From NCBI RefSeq assembly GCF_019977335.1, contig NZ_AP024654.1, forward strand, positions 1 through 61,990: a DNA stretch of 61,990 nt, in the 5' to 3' direction. This stretch comes from Arthrobacter sp. NicSoilB4 (GTDB taxonomy: Bacteria; Actinomycetota; Actinomycetes; Actinomycetales; Micrococcaceae). The notes below the pieces were generated by a model. That model ran no database searches. It saw nothing but the letters and a program-made list of their open reading frames with translations, and was not told the origin of the DNA. Position 1 is the stretch's first letter; the number at the start of each line of letters is the position of its first letter. The position numbers were made by a program, and so were the translations under genes. This document shows positions 48,286 to 56,107 of the stretch, in pieces.

Positions 48286-50121
48286 CTACCCTGACCTTGT
48301 GAATGCCATGTCGGCGAGGGCCCATTCATCCGGTGGGCCCTCAAACGCTTCCCACGGATAGTCTTCGCCGGGGGAGAGGAGCTCGGCGACGGTGTTGACG
48401 TTCTTCGCGAGCCATTCACACCAGATGATCCGGTCGTTCTTGTAGCGCTGCAGCTGGGCGGCGACCGCTTCGAGCACCCCGAGGTGTTCGGCGAGCTGCT
48501 TGAGCGAAGTCGTGGCCACGACCGACCAGGCGCGGCGGGCGTTCCGTGCCACCAAGTTCCAGGCGGCGAGTATTTCCAGCGCCTCGTTTACCGCGGTCCG
48601 GGACAGACGGGTGACCCGGACGATCTCGGCGGTAGCAATGGCGGGGGAGTGCTCCAGGGCTTCGTAGACGAATGCCGCCGGCAGCCCCAGTTCCCTGAAG
48701 ACCGGGCGCAGGGCATGGATTTTCCCTTTCTGCCAGGACGCATCCTCGGCTGCCTTCTTCAGCACCTCGGGGACGGTCAGCATATACAGATCGCCCTTCG
48801 TCCCGCGGCCTTCCTCCACCAAGGTGACCAATGGGTCTTTCTCGCTGCGCAGCGCCTTCAAATGCAGGGCCACCGTGGTGTGGTCGAGGCCGGTGGCGAC
48901 CGCAATAGACCGGACCCCGAATTCGATGAACCGGGACGATGTCATGTGCGCTGCCATCCCCAGCGACCTGAGCACCATTCTTCGTGCCATTCCTGTACGT
49001 GATTCCTGGTAGTTCACCTCCCTGATTCGTAGCGCGTTACGCCAGGTCCGGATGAACCGATGCTCTGCATCGGGATCCGAAATTTGGGAAAGGCCCTTTA
49101 GTTGTGGGGGCTGTGTATTTGGCTGGCTTGTGGGGGATCTACGGTCATTGTTATTGCCTTGCCCGTTGGCTGACTTTTTGAGATAGGCGACCGCATTGAT
49201 CCAGTCACGCCGCAGCGCCGGGACGCGGTGCCGGGAGGCGTAGCGTGCGTAGAAGGATGCAAGTCCCGGCCAGGTCCCCTGCATCATCCGGCGCTCCACG
49301 TCCACGAGCTCGAGGCCGGCGGCCGCGGCCCCGGTGACGATCGCCTGGCGGGCATCCGAATCGGAGGCGTACCGGTTCGAGTCGTAGAGCCCGGTCTGGG
49401 CCATCAGCTGCATGACCCGGGACATCCGGCCGGCCGGAAGCTTGATTGCCGGGGCATCGACGGTTTCCGGGGTGAAGGCCTGCTCGAGGCGCAGCGCCCG
49501 GACGGCGCCGATCTCCCCCGCCAGGTCAGCTGTCATGGCGGACCAGGTGGCGGCAGTGTTGGGCCGGCGGGCAATGTCGTAAGCCATAGACAGGCTCATC
49601 GCGAGTTCCTGGTGGCCGCCGCGCTTGTGCGGTGAACCCGGGGTTCGCATGCAGCCGTGGAGAAGGTTCTGGTGCGGGGTCTTGTCCAGGGTCCGGTACC
49701 GGGTGCCCAGCGCCTCGACGAGATCACGCGCTTCAGTGAAGGTGACCCGCTGCGCGAGCGGGATGTAGACGTGGCGGCCGCCGTTGGGGGAGTAGTCCTC
49801 AATCCAGCGGGCGCCGACCGAGTGCAGCCAGGTCTGGACGGCGCGGACGTCGGCAAGGACCCAGTCAATGCCGGCAACGGAGGAGTCGAAGTCGAGGAAG
49901 ATCGCGGCGCAGGTTCCGTCTTTACCGAAGATGCGGACCGCGGCAGGGAACGTGGGAAGCGCCTCAGTCAGTGCCCGTTCGTGCTTCTGCGGGTAAGTCT
50001 TACCGGCGTCCCGTGAGAAACGAACTCTGGGCTGGCCTGCGAGAAGAGGCGCCAGCGCAGCCCACGCCTGGGAGGGGCTATGCCCGGAGGATGGCCCGGG
50101 CGACACGCCAGCGCTGTACAT
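48286..50121 (-). CDS. Replication initiator, primase-polymerase-like
   Basis: 611-aa protein. The N-terminal region has AIFLDFDSS, with two aspartates (77 and 79) as in archaeo-eukaryotic-type primase-polymerases, then WIEDYSPNGGRHVYIPL. The C-terminal half contains winged-helix segments (SIAVATGLDHTTVALHLKALR; TAEIVRVTRLSRTAVNEALEILAAWNLVARNARRAWSV). Large Rep proteins of this build are typical of Arthrobacter/Rhodococcus plasmids. ATG 50121 (MYSAGV) or GTG 50133 may be used; neither has a ribosome site. A hairpin CAGCACG/CGTGCTG overlaps the start region. Confidence 0.8.
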   Translation of the reverse strand: MYSAGVSPGPSSGHSPSQAWAALAPLLAGQPRVRFSRDAGKTYPQKHERALTEALPTFPAAVRIFGKDGTCAAIFLDFDSSVAGIDWVLADVRAVQTWLHSVGARWIEDYSPNGGRHVYIPLAQRVTFTEARDLVEALGTRYRTLDKTPHQNLLHGCMRTPGSPHKRGGHQELAMSLSMAYDIARRPNTAATWSAMTADLAGEIGAVRALRLEQAFTPETVDAPAIKLPAGRMSRVMQLMAQTGLYDSNRYASDSDARQAIVTGAAAAGLELVDVERRMMQGTWPGLASFYARYASRHRVPALRRDWINAVAYLKKSANGQGNNNDRRSPTSQPNTQPPQLKGLSQISDPDAEHRFIRTWRNALRIREVNYQESRTGMARRMVLRSLGMAAHMTSSRFIEFGVRSIAVATGLDHTTVALHLKALRSEKDPLVTLVEEGRGTKGDLYMLTVPEVLKKAAEDASWQKGKIHALRPVFRELGLPAAFVYEALEHSPAIATAEIVRVTRLSRTAVNEALEILAAWNLVARNARRAWSVVATTSLKQLAEHLGVLEAVAAQLQRYKNDRIIWCEWLAKNVNTVAELLSPGEDYPWEAFEGPPDEWALADMAFTRSG

Positions 50122-50175
50122 GGCTGGCAGCACGCGGGCGTGCTGTTGTACGATGATGCTGTTCCTGTCTAGGGA

Positions 50176-50325
50176 ATGACTGAGGGCCGATCTTGCAGGA
50201 TCGGTTGCAACACAAATGAAGGCCTGTGAGGGTCTTCCATCCGATTTACGATCTGTTCGCCGGCAAGCTTCCTGGATCGTGAATCTTCAGCTTCGAAGGC
50301 CCGCCTAGTGCGGGCCTTCTTCTGT
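50176..50325 (+). ncRNA. Candidate small RNA divergent from rep
   Basis: A promoter-like pair TTGTAC (50146-50151) and TAGGGA (50170-50175), 18 bases apart, is followed by the stem CCGATC-TTGCAG-GATCGG (50187-50204) and an intrinsic terminator at 50295-50319. No protein gene is visible between. A transcript of about 150 nt beside the rep start suits copy-number control. The - strand rep promoter would overlap this one. Confidence 0.5.
50295..50325 (+). terminator. Intrinsic terminator
   Basis: Perfect 10-bp stem GAAGGCCCGC/GCGGGCCTTC with a 5-base loop, followed by TTCTGTTT on the + strand. The T-rich tail is on the + side, so it ends rightward transcription rather than the - strand gene that stops at 50326. 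Confidence 0.85.
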
Positions 50326-50559
50326 TTATGAGGCTATGCGGATGGGCAGTTCCTCCTGGTGCGCGAAATGATCCAGCAATGCCAAATCTTCGCGCAGCGA
50401 CCGGTCGACAGCAGAGGAAACGTAGTCAGTGACAGTCATGCCTTTGGCGGCAGCGATCATTTGAACGTCCTCCGCGGTCTTGGCTTGCGTGCGGAAGCCA
50501 ATGTATTTGCGGAGGCCCTTGCTGGGCCGTCCGCCTCCACGATTGATTACTGCGCTCAT
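50326..50559 (-). CDS. Small ribbon-helix-helix-like DNA-binding protein
   Basis: 77-aa protein MSAVINRGGGRPSKGLRKYIGFRTQAKTAEDVQMIAAAKGMTVTDYVSSAVDRSLREDLALLDH..., with a GRPSKG arm and the T-x-x-D-Y-V helix of plasmid ribbon-helix-helix regulators. ATG at 50559 is chosen because AAAGGA lies at proper spacing; an ATG at 50565 is too close to it and the frame open to 50949 looks non-coding. Next to rep, so it may control copy number or partition. Confidence 0.78.
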   Translation of the reverse strand: MSAVINRGGGRPSKGLRKYIGFRTQAKTAEDVQMIAAAKGMTVTDYVSSAVDRSLREDLALLDHFAHQEELPIRIAS

Positions 50560-51106
50560 GGTCATGTCCTTTGAATCTCGCACAACCTGCGGTTGTGGCT
50601 GCTTCATCGCTGGTGCTACTTGCAGTCGATCGCTATGTGGATTCTGTTTACAGTTATCGACTGAGTCGAAATTAGCACTGACTTCGGGGGCAGTCGGGGA
50701 TTTGTTTACAGAAAACGGCCCCGCGTGTCGCGCAGCTCTTTTCTCACGCGTTGCCATCTCGCGCTGAAACCATGCTTCCCCGGCGGTCCGGCATCCTTTT
50801 AGGTCCACATGAATCGGTCTTTCAGCATTCCCGTCGAGCCGAAAGTGCGGAGTTCCCTCTGTTGCCGATGCGGAACGATCCTTCCTGCGCTGGCCGCCAG
50901 ATGCTGAAGACGTAGTCGGGCGCCATAGAGATCGCTCGCTGGTCCACATGGTGTCTGCTTCCGGTCGTTGGTTCTATACGCCTACCGTGACAGCTCCAGT
51001 TTCTGGAACCTTGGTAGGGTGGCTCCTTGCCACGGCGCCGTCGGGCGTTGATTTCATAGTACACATTACTGAAATTTTTTCAGTGGATTACCGGAGTTGC
51101 AGGGAC
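50560..51106. other. Divergent intergenic region with TGTTTACAG direct repeats
   Basis: 547 bp between the ribbon-helix-helix gene and the ImmA gene. ATTCTGTTTACAG (50641-50653) and ATTTGTTTACAG (50700-50711) are direct repeats 58 bp apart, beside GTTATCGACT, which loosely resembles a DnaA box. This may be part of the origin or a control region. An Xre-type operator lies at the right end (51068-51084). I find no convincing gene. Confidence 0.5.
51068..51084. promoter_or_regulatory. Xre-type operator upstream of the ImmA operon
   Basis: ACTGAA-N5-TTCAGT palindrome, 22 bp before the ImmA start. The same core and spacing recur at 53817-53837 behind the Xre gene, linking regulator and operator. 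Confidence 0.78.
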
Positions 51107-51583
51107 ATGGAACAGTCCGCACTGACCACTGACGTCATCGAGACCTTGGTCCTTCCGTCGTACCCGGGCCTGTGCGATCTGGTGACTGCGGTCGAAGAAA
51201 AGTACGGCAAACGTCTGGTCTTCGAGGAAGGTACGGTGGACAGCCTTGGGGAAGGTGTCACCGGGCAATGGATCGATACTCCCAGCCATGGAGTCGTCCG
51301 TTATCTGCGGGGTGCCAAGGCTTGGAGTGTTCACGTCGTGTTGCATGAACTGAGCCACATTCTGTTGGGCCATAAGGGGAAGCCTCTCGATGGACTCATC
51401 GCGGGGTCCTTCTTCTCAGGTATCGGTAAACGGAACGGTGTCAGCTGGATGTGCCGTGCAGTGGACGTTCCCCTGGATGAGGCGGAAGCTGCCGCCGAAA
51501 ATTTGGCCTTTGGTTTGGCCCGGGTTCTGCATGCCACGCCCGTGAAGGCGGCCACGAAGGCCGAACGAGTGTTTGGCCTATGA
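51107..51583 (+). CDS. ImmA/IrrE-family metallopeptidase
   Basis: 158-aa protein with the zinc-protease motif HVVLHELSHILLGH (HExxH) and the downstream EAAAENLAFGLARVL helix giving the third ligand. Such proteases often cleave or control a partner Xre repressor, encoded here at the end of the same operon. Start at 51107 (MEQSAL); the operator lies just upstream. The stop overlaps the next start. Confidence 0.88.
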   Translation: MEQSALTTDVIETLVLPSYPGLCDLVTAVEEKYGKRLVFEEGTVDSLGEGVTGQWIDTPSHGVVRYLRGAKAWSVHVVLHELSHILLGHKGKPLDGLIAGSFFSGIGKRNGVSWMCRAVDVPLDEAEAAAENLAFGLARVLHATPVKAATKAERVFGL

Positions 51584-52581
51584 TCGCCGCTGCTTTTTGG
51601 ATCCTGGCAACAGTATTTGCCGTTCGCCTATATTTCGTCGCTCGCTGGGGGTCCTCAACGGCGTTTGTTGGTGCGATCGGCATCGGTGTCCTCGGCCTCT
51701 TCTTTACAGGTGTCGTCGTCCCCGAAGAAACCATTGATGGTGCCCTTGGCGGCATCAATTTTCTGCACGTCGTTCGCAATTTGTGTGTTACGAGCGCCGT
51801 CTGGCTGGTGCGGGAGGGCATCTTCGCTGCTTACTCTCCGGATGAGGACTACCGCTCACGGTTCAGCCACCGACCCGTTGCAGCCGGCCTTGGAGCGCTT
51901 GCGATCACCATTCCGTTCCTGTTCCAGGATTTCGTTCCGACGACTCTGAGCTTCGTGCCGGAAAATGTCCAGCAGCTGCCGGTCTTCATCTACGCCAGCG
52001 TCTACATGGGCATTTTGGCGTTGTTGGCCGTTTCTGTCCTTCGAATTTGCCTCCGGCCGCAGGAAAGCCTGCCCGTCCGCGTGAGTTCCCGGGTTGTCGC
52101 GGCCGGCATGGCTCTGGTCGCCCTCGCGTCGGTCGAAGAGATCGCCTACATGACCGCCTTGCACAACGATGTGGGCGGCTCGGCTCTCCACCATGTTTTG
52201 TACGTCCTGTTCAATCCGCTGTTCTACGGCGGAGTTCTGCTGACTTCTCTCGGACTGGGCATCCCGCCGGTGGTTAAGGTGTGGCGCCGCCTGCAGCTTT
52301 GGGACCGGGCCGCCTTGGTCTTTCTTACGGCAAAGCTCGGCAGAGCATACTGGGGACTCTCCCGTGCGGCTTGGCTGCGGGCCATTGTGACCAGCTTCTA
52401 TGCGAAGCACCCCTCCGTCCGCCTGTACGAGTACGTTATTCGCTCCAGCGATCAGAAGGTCGCTCTCTCCGGGCGATCCACACCCATGCTTGCCGGCCGT
52501 GTCCTGGACGCGGCCCAAGCCCGATTCGATGGCGGCGTTGATTCTTTGGAATTACTGCTGCCGGCAAAGGCATCTCAGTGA
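51580..52581 (+). CDS. MAB_1171c-like multi-spanning membrane protein
   Basis: 333-aa membrane protein with about seven helices in the first 230 residues (FWILATVFAVRLYFVARWG; FVGAIGIGVLGLFFTGVVV; GLGALAITIPFLFQDF; FIYASVYMGILALLAVSVL and others) and a cytoplasmic C-terminal domain (GIPPVVKVWRRLQLWDRAALV). It resembles the putative transporter family named after MAB_1171c, which sits with ImmA and Xre genes in mycobacteria and arthrobacters. ATG overlaps the ImmA stop (ATGA). Function not established. Confidence 0.75.
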   Translation: MIAAAFWILATVFAVRLYFVARWGSSTAFVGAIGIGVLGLFFTGVVVPEETIDGALGGINFLHVVRNLCVTSAVWLVREGIFAAYSPDEDYRSRFSHRPVAAGLGALAITIPFLFQDFVPTTLSFVPENVQQLPVFIYASVYMGILALLAVSVLRICLRPQESLPVRVSSRVVAAGMALVALASVEEIAYMTALHNDVGGSALHHVLYVLFNPLFYGGVLLTSLGLGIPPVVKVWRRLQLWDRAALVFLTAKLGRAYWGLSRAAWLRAIVTSFYAKHPSVRLYEYVIRSSDQKVALSGRSTPMLAGRVLDAAQARFDGGVDSLELLLPAKASQ

Positions 52582-53201
52582 CAGCAGCATCCCCGACCCT
52601 GACCGCAGAGAGATCCTCCACAGCTGTCGGCCGTGTGGCCCGGTCCGCAACCGAGATCGCCCAACCGCCTCTGGTGTTGTCGTTCCTGCTGATCTTGGCT
52701 TCTCTCTTGAGCGACCGGTGGATGGTGTCTATCTGGTCGGGCATTGTCGCTGCACTTTTCATTTGCCTGGTGCCCTTCGCCGTCGTGCTGCTCCTTGCCA
52801 AGAGGGGCCGGCTGACGGACCACCATGTTGGAGACAAGAAACAACGTCGCCCGGTCATGCTCTGGACCCTGGGCTCGACGCTTGTTGGCTGCGCAATCCT
52901 CTCGGTCATCGGCGCACCCCAGCCTGTCTGGGGACTGATTGGCGGCATCCTCTGCGGGATTGTGGCCCTGATCCTGGTCAGCCCGATCTGGAAGATTTCG
53001 GGTCACGCGATGACGTTGGGCGGCGCGACCGTGTCGGCTGTACTGATGTTCGGCTGGCTGGGGCTTCCCTTCGTCGTGGCAGCCCCGCTCGTCTGCTGGT
53101 CCAGGGTCTATCTCCGGGACCACTCAGCTCCTCAGGTTATTGCAGGCTTCATAACCGGTGTTGTCGCGTTCGGAGCCTCATATACTCTCATTGTCGGCTG
53201 A
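52578..53201 (+). CDS. PAP2-like membrane protein with altered active site
   Basis: 207-aa membrane protein with six helices. The C-terminal SGHAMTLGGA and WSRVYLRDHSAPQVIAGFITG follow the PAP2 phosphatase pattern (SGH; R-x5-H-x-x-x-D), but the final Asp is Gln, so catalysis may be lost or changed. GTG start overlaps the upstream TGA (GTGA). Third gene of the ImmA-Xre operon. Confidence 0.75.
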   Translation: MTAASPTLTAERSSTAVGRVARSATEIAQPPLVLSFLLILASLLSDRWMVSIWSGIVAALFICLVPFAVVLLLAKRGRLTDHHVGDKKQRRPVMLWTLGSTLVGCAILSVIGAPQPVWGLIGGILCGIVALILVSPIWKISGHAMTLGGATVSAVLMFGWLGLPFVVAAPLVCWSRVYLRDHSAPQVIAGFITGVVAFGASYTLIVG

Positions 53202-53277
53202 CTTTCCACGTGTGGCATTCCACGAAGCCGCCAGGCCTGACGAATGGTGTACCCATGACGAATTTAGAAGGAGGACA

Positions 53278-53355
53278 GTGACTTCGGTACCACGGAGAAA
53301 GCGCCGTCCTCGGAATGTGGCCGCCCTTGTTGGCCAGGAGCAGGATCCCGCGTGA
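53278..53355 (+). CDS. Very small basic peptide before Xre
   Basis: 25-residue frame VTSVPRRKRRPRNVAALVGQ... from GTG 53278, with GAAGGAGG immediately upstream (spacing rather short). Its TGA overlaps the GTG of the Xre gene, the coupling pattern used throughout this operon. It may be only a leader peptide. A longer frame from 53158 is possible but overlaps the PAP2-like gene. Confidence 0.35.
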   Translation: MTSVPRRKRRPRNVAALVGQEQDPA

Positions 53356-53810
53356 ATTCGAACGACAATCCGATAGATTCCCGCAGCGATAAAGAGGTTC
53401 TAGCGTCGAAAATCCAGCTTCTTCTGGACATCGTGCATGCCAAGGACGCCGACAGTTTCACGTATGAAGATGTTCGACAGGGTCTCGCGGAACAAGGGCT
53501 CACGCTCACAAGGACGCGGTGGCACAGGCTGCTGGCCGGCTCTCCTGACAACCGCTGGGATCCGGAGCTATTGAAGGCCCTGGCGTACTTCTTTGACGTT
53601 GACGAGAACTACCTGCTTCAGCGCAGCGGTCCCATCCCGGAACGCGTCGAGGCCGAACTCCGCCTGATAGAGGCCTACCGCATTGCCGAGGTAGAGCACT
53701 TCGCAGCGCGGGTTCTGGGAGAAGTGAATATCGATGCCCTTCGCGCGGTGACGGAAGCACTCCGAAACCTTCCGCCCAGGCCCGAGAAGAAACGCCGACC
53801 AACTGAATAA
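53352..53810 (+). CDS. Xre-like transcriptional regulator
   Basis: 152-aa protein with a helix-turn-helix (DSFTYEDVRQGLAEQGLTLTRTRWHRLLAGSPDNRWDPELLKALAYFFDVDENYLLQ) and a helical C-terminal part for dimerisation (AEVEHFAARVLGEVNIDALRAVTEALRNLPP). GTG start at 53352. Likely binds the ACTGAA-N5-TTCAGT sites that flank the operon, and the ImmA-type protease may relieve repression. Confidence 0.85.
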   Translation: MNSNDNPIDSRSDKEVLASKIQLLLDIVHAKDADSFTYEDVRQGLAEQGLTLTRTRWHRLLAGSPDNRWDPELLKALAYFFDVDENYLLQRSGPIPERVEAELRLIEAYRIAEVEHFAARVLGEVNIDALRAVTEALRNLPPRPEKKRRPTE

Positions 53811-53837
53811 TTTTCACTACTGAATATTTTTCAGTAG
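53802..53837. promoter_or_regulatory. Paired Xre-type operators behind the Xre gene
   Basis: ACTGAA-N5-TTCACT (53802-53818, one mismatch, over the Xre stop codon) and CTACTGAA-N5-TTCAGTAG (53817-53837), followed by TAGACT, a possible -10. No gene starts at once downstream on the + strand, so the promoter target is unclear. Confidence 0.72.
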
Positions 53838-53908
53838 ACTTTGGGGCATGACATGCTTCAGGCGCCCACTCCGGCCTGAGCATGCACATTGAGTGGCATA
53901 CAAGGTGT

Positions 53909-53943
53909 AGCCCCTACAACAGGTTTGGGGGGTAGTAGGGGCT
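53909..53943. terminator. Hairpin between Xre and the tra regulator
   Basis: 9-bp arms AGCCCCTAC (53909-53917) and GTAGGGGCT (53935-53943), extended on both sides by imperfect pairs (GGTGT/GCACC). It lies between convergent genes and probably acts as a terminator. No gene is visible in 53838-54026. Confidence 0.6.
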
Positions 53944-54026
53944 GCACCCCCGCGGCGAGTGAGGTCCTGCGCGCGGATGCCGCGATCGCCGGGTGCGCAA
54001 CTCCCGGCACCCCCGACCTCCGTCAC

Positions 54027-54353
54027 TTATTCTCCCGACAGGTACCTCATATAGATGAGGCCCTGCTCCCGCAGCCTCCCCAGGTCAATGGTGTACTGCA
54101 CGCGCTGGCCACTGCGGACACCCGCTTCGCCCGTGGCCGAAACCAGCCCTTCGCCCTCAAGCGTCTTGATGTGCGCGTAGACCTGTCGGTAGTCCACGCC
54201 GATGCGTTTTGCGATGTTGCCCGTTGTGTCTCCACCAGGATGCCGGGCCAGGTCCCTGATGACGACCGCCCGCAGGGTATTGGCATTGAACACACTCAAG
54301 GCCTTCGCGGCCTCTTGCGGCTGTCCGGGGAGTGGCTTGTAGATGCGGGGCAT
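54027..54353 (-). CDS. Winged-helix regulator of the transfer operon
   Basis: 108-aa ArsR-like winged-helix protein: LSVFNANTLRAVVIRDLARHPGGDTTGNIAKRIGVDYRQVYAHIKTLEGEGLVSATGEAGVRSGQRVQYTIDLGRLREQGL. It is divergent from the secretion operon, with palindromic operator sequences between, so it most likely represses transfer genes and itself. Confidence 0.85.
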   Translation of the reverse strand: MPRIYKPLPGQPQEAAKALSVFNANTLRAVVIRDLARHPGGDTTGNIAKRIGVDYRQVYAHIKTLEGEGLVSATGEAGVRSGQRVQYTIDLGRLREQGLIYMRYLSGE

Positions 54354-54405
54354 TCGTCAATTCTCACCCACCGCCGCTCCCTCAAGAAGCACCAACATAT
54401 TTTTG

Positions 54406-54421
54406 GTGATGCTAGCATCAC
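54406..54421. promoter_or_regulatory. Palindromic operator upstream of the transfer operon
   Basis: Perfect 16-bp palindrome GTGATGCTAGCATCAC, with CACCAA...TTGGTG arms overlapping its left side and a related GATGATGC 8 bp downstream. It lies in the AT-rich divergent promoter between the winged-helix regulator and the CHAP gene. Confidence 0.82.
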
Positions 54422-54481
54422 TTTAAAGATGATGCTTTTGTTTGCAGGTGACCACCCGAACAGCCAAGAGGAGGAACTACC

Positions 54482-55555
54482 GTGAAGCCAAGAGGACTTC
54501 TGATCGCCACTTCGGTTGTTGTGCCGACGCTCATTGGCTTGATCCTGGCGATCGTTCTGCTCTTTGGGCCGACACCTGCGGCGGCCGACTGCGGTCCGGC
54601 GGTTTCCGTCGTCATCGGCGACAGCACCAAGATCGAGGGATACACCCAGGAACAGCTGCAGAATGCCGCAGCCATCATGGGCGCCGCTAAGGCCCAAGAC
54701 TTGTCGCTCAACGGGCAGATGATCAGCGTGATGGTCGCCCTGGGGGAGTCCGGGTTGCGGGTGCTCGACACCGGCGACGGCGCCGGCCCGGACTCACGCG
54801 GGCTGTTCCAGCAGCGCGACAACGGCGCGTGGGGCTCCTATGCAGACCGCATGGACCCCACCACGAGCGCAACCAACTTCATCAAAGCCCTGAAAGGCGT
54901 GGCCGGCTGGGAACTGTTGGAACCGACCATTGCCGGCAACAAGGTCCAGCGCAACGCCGACCCCTACCACTACCAGTGGTACTGGCCCGAAGCCGTCAAA
55001 CTCGTCCAGGCGCTCTCGAACTCTAAGTTCTCTCTGCAAGGCAGCGACTGCGCCATCCCCGGACAGTCCGGCGCGGGGGATGACTACCCGTGGAAGAAAT
55101 CCCCGACCTGGCTGCAGGCCGGCGCGAACGCGTCCAGTACCTCACCTCTCGGCATGTACTACCGCGAGTGCGTGGACTTCGCCCTCTGGCGGGTCAACCA
55201 GCAGATGGGTTCACCGAAAGCTCCGTTCAAGTTCCTCAACGGCTCCTTCCGCCCGGACGGACAGGGCCTCGGCTCGGCCCTGACCTGGAAGGCCGGCTGG
55301 GACGCCAAGGGCTGGGACTCCGGCAGCACACCCCGGGTCGGTGCCGTTGTTTGGTACGCACCCGGCGCCGGGGGAGCGGACCCGAACTTCGGCCACGTTG
55401 CGGTGGTCAAAGAGGTCAAGGACAACGGAACCTACGTCGAAGAGGGCTATAACGGCAACCCGGCCCCGGCGGACCACAGCTACTACACCCGGACAGTGAC
55501 CAACACTGTCCCTTCAGCTTTCCTGTACCTGCCCATTCAAGAGGAGCAAAAGTGA
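54482..55555 (+). CDS. CHAP-domain peptidoglycan hydrolase of the T4SS
   Basis: 357-aa wall hydrolase, the VirB1 counterpart that opens peptidoglycan for the channel. One N-terminal membrane anchor (IATSVVVPTLIGLILAIVLLFG) is followed by a lysozyme-like region (MISVMVALGESGLRVLDTGDGAGPDSRGLFQQR) and a C-terminal CHAP domain with Cys in YYRECVDFALWRVN and His in NFGHVAVV. GTG at 54482 is preceded by AAGAGGAGG. First gene of the secretion operon; overlaps the next gene by 4 bp. Confidence 0.9.
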   Translation: MKPRGLLIATSVVVPTLIGLILAIVLLFGPTPAAADCGPAVSVVIGDSTKIEGYTQEQLQNAAAIMGAAKAQDLSLNGQMISVMVALGESGLRVLDTGDGAGPDSRGLFQQRDNGAWGSYADRMDPTTSATNFIKALKGVAGWELLEPTIAGNKVQRNADPYHYQWYWPEAVKLVQALSNSKFSLQGSDCAIPGQSGAGDDYPWKKSPTWLQAGANASSTSPLGMYYRECVDFALWRVNQQMGSPKAPFKFLNGSFRPDGQGLGSALTWKAGWDAKGWDSGSTPRVGAVVWYAPGAGGADPNFGHVAVVKEVKDNGTYVEEGYNGNPAPADHSYYTRTVTNTVPSAFLYLPIQEEQK

Positions 55556-56070
55556 AAAAGCCCGTGACCTTGATCGGTGTGGCGCTTCTCTGCGCTTCGT
55601 GCGCACCGGCAGGCAACACCACGGCGGCGCCGTCGGCATCAGCGGCCGTCAGCCCCACTTCATCCGCGCCGGTCTCCCTGAGCGCCAACAGTGGACCCCA
55701 GGCACCGGGCGGCACTATCCCCGCCACCATCGGCATTACCTGGGATCAGGTCAGCAAGGACGAGGCCATGGACGTCGCAGAGAACGCGATGACGGATTTC
55801 GCCCGTCCCACGGTGGAGGACAAGCAGTGGGCCAATGACCTGGCCCGGTGGCTGACCCCGCAGGCCACCGCTGACTACTCGGCAGTGGATCCGGCCAACA
55901 TCCCCGCATCCCGCGTCACCGGGACCGCCACCCTCAGCGTCGATGAAGCCAACGGCTACGGCGTCATGGCAGCGGTCCCCACCAACGCCGGGACCTACAC
56001 GGTGCAGCTGCTCCGCACCGGCAAGGACGCCCCGTGGAAGGTCAACCGCCTCACCCCGCCCTCGTCCTAA
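55552..56070 (+). CDS. Secretion-operon lipoprotein
   Basis: 172-aa lipoprotein: short signal MKKPVTLIGVALLCASC with Cys as the lipid site, a serine/alanine/proline-rich linker, then a small folded domain (DEAMDVAENAMTDFARPTVEDKQWANDLARWLTPQATADYSAVDPANIPASRV). GTG overlaps the previous stop (GTGA). Similar lipoproteins occupy this slot in actinobacterial transfer operons; the domain is NTF2/VirB8-like in length, but this is only a guess. Confidence 0.75.
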   Translation: MKKPVTLIGVALLCASCAPAGNTTAAPSASAAVSPTSSAPVSLSANSGPQAPGGTIPATIGITWDQVSKDEAMDVAENAMTDFARPTVEDKQWANDLARWLTPQATADYSAVDPANIPASRVTGTATLSVDEANGYGVMAAVPTNAGTYTVQLLRTGKDAPWKVNRLTPPSS

Positions 56071-56107
56071 CCGCCGCACCTCCATCCCACACGTAAGGAA
56101 GAAGCTC

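Noticed and set aside
50326..50949. 207-aa version of the ribbon-helix-helix protein
   Set aside because: The first 130 residues have no recognisable fold and cover a region with direct repeats; the internal ATG at 50559 has a proper ribosome site.
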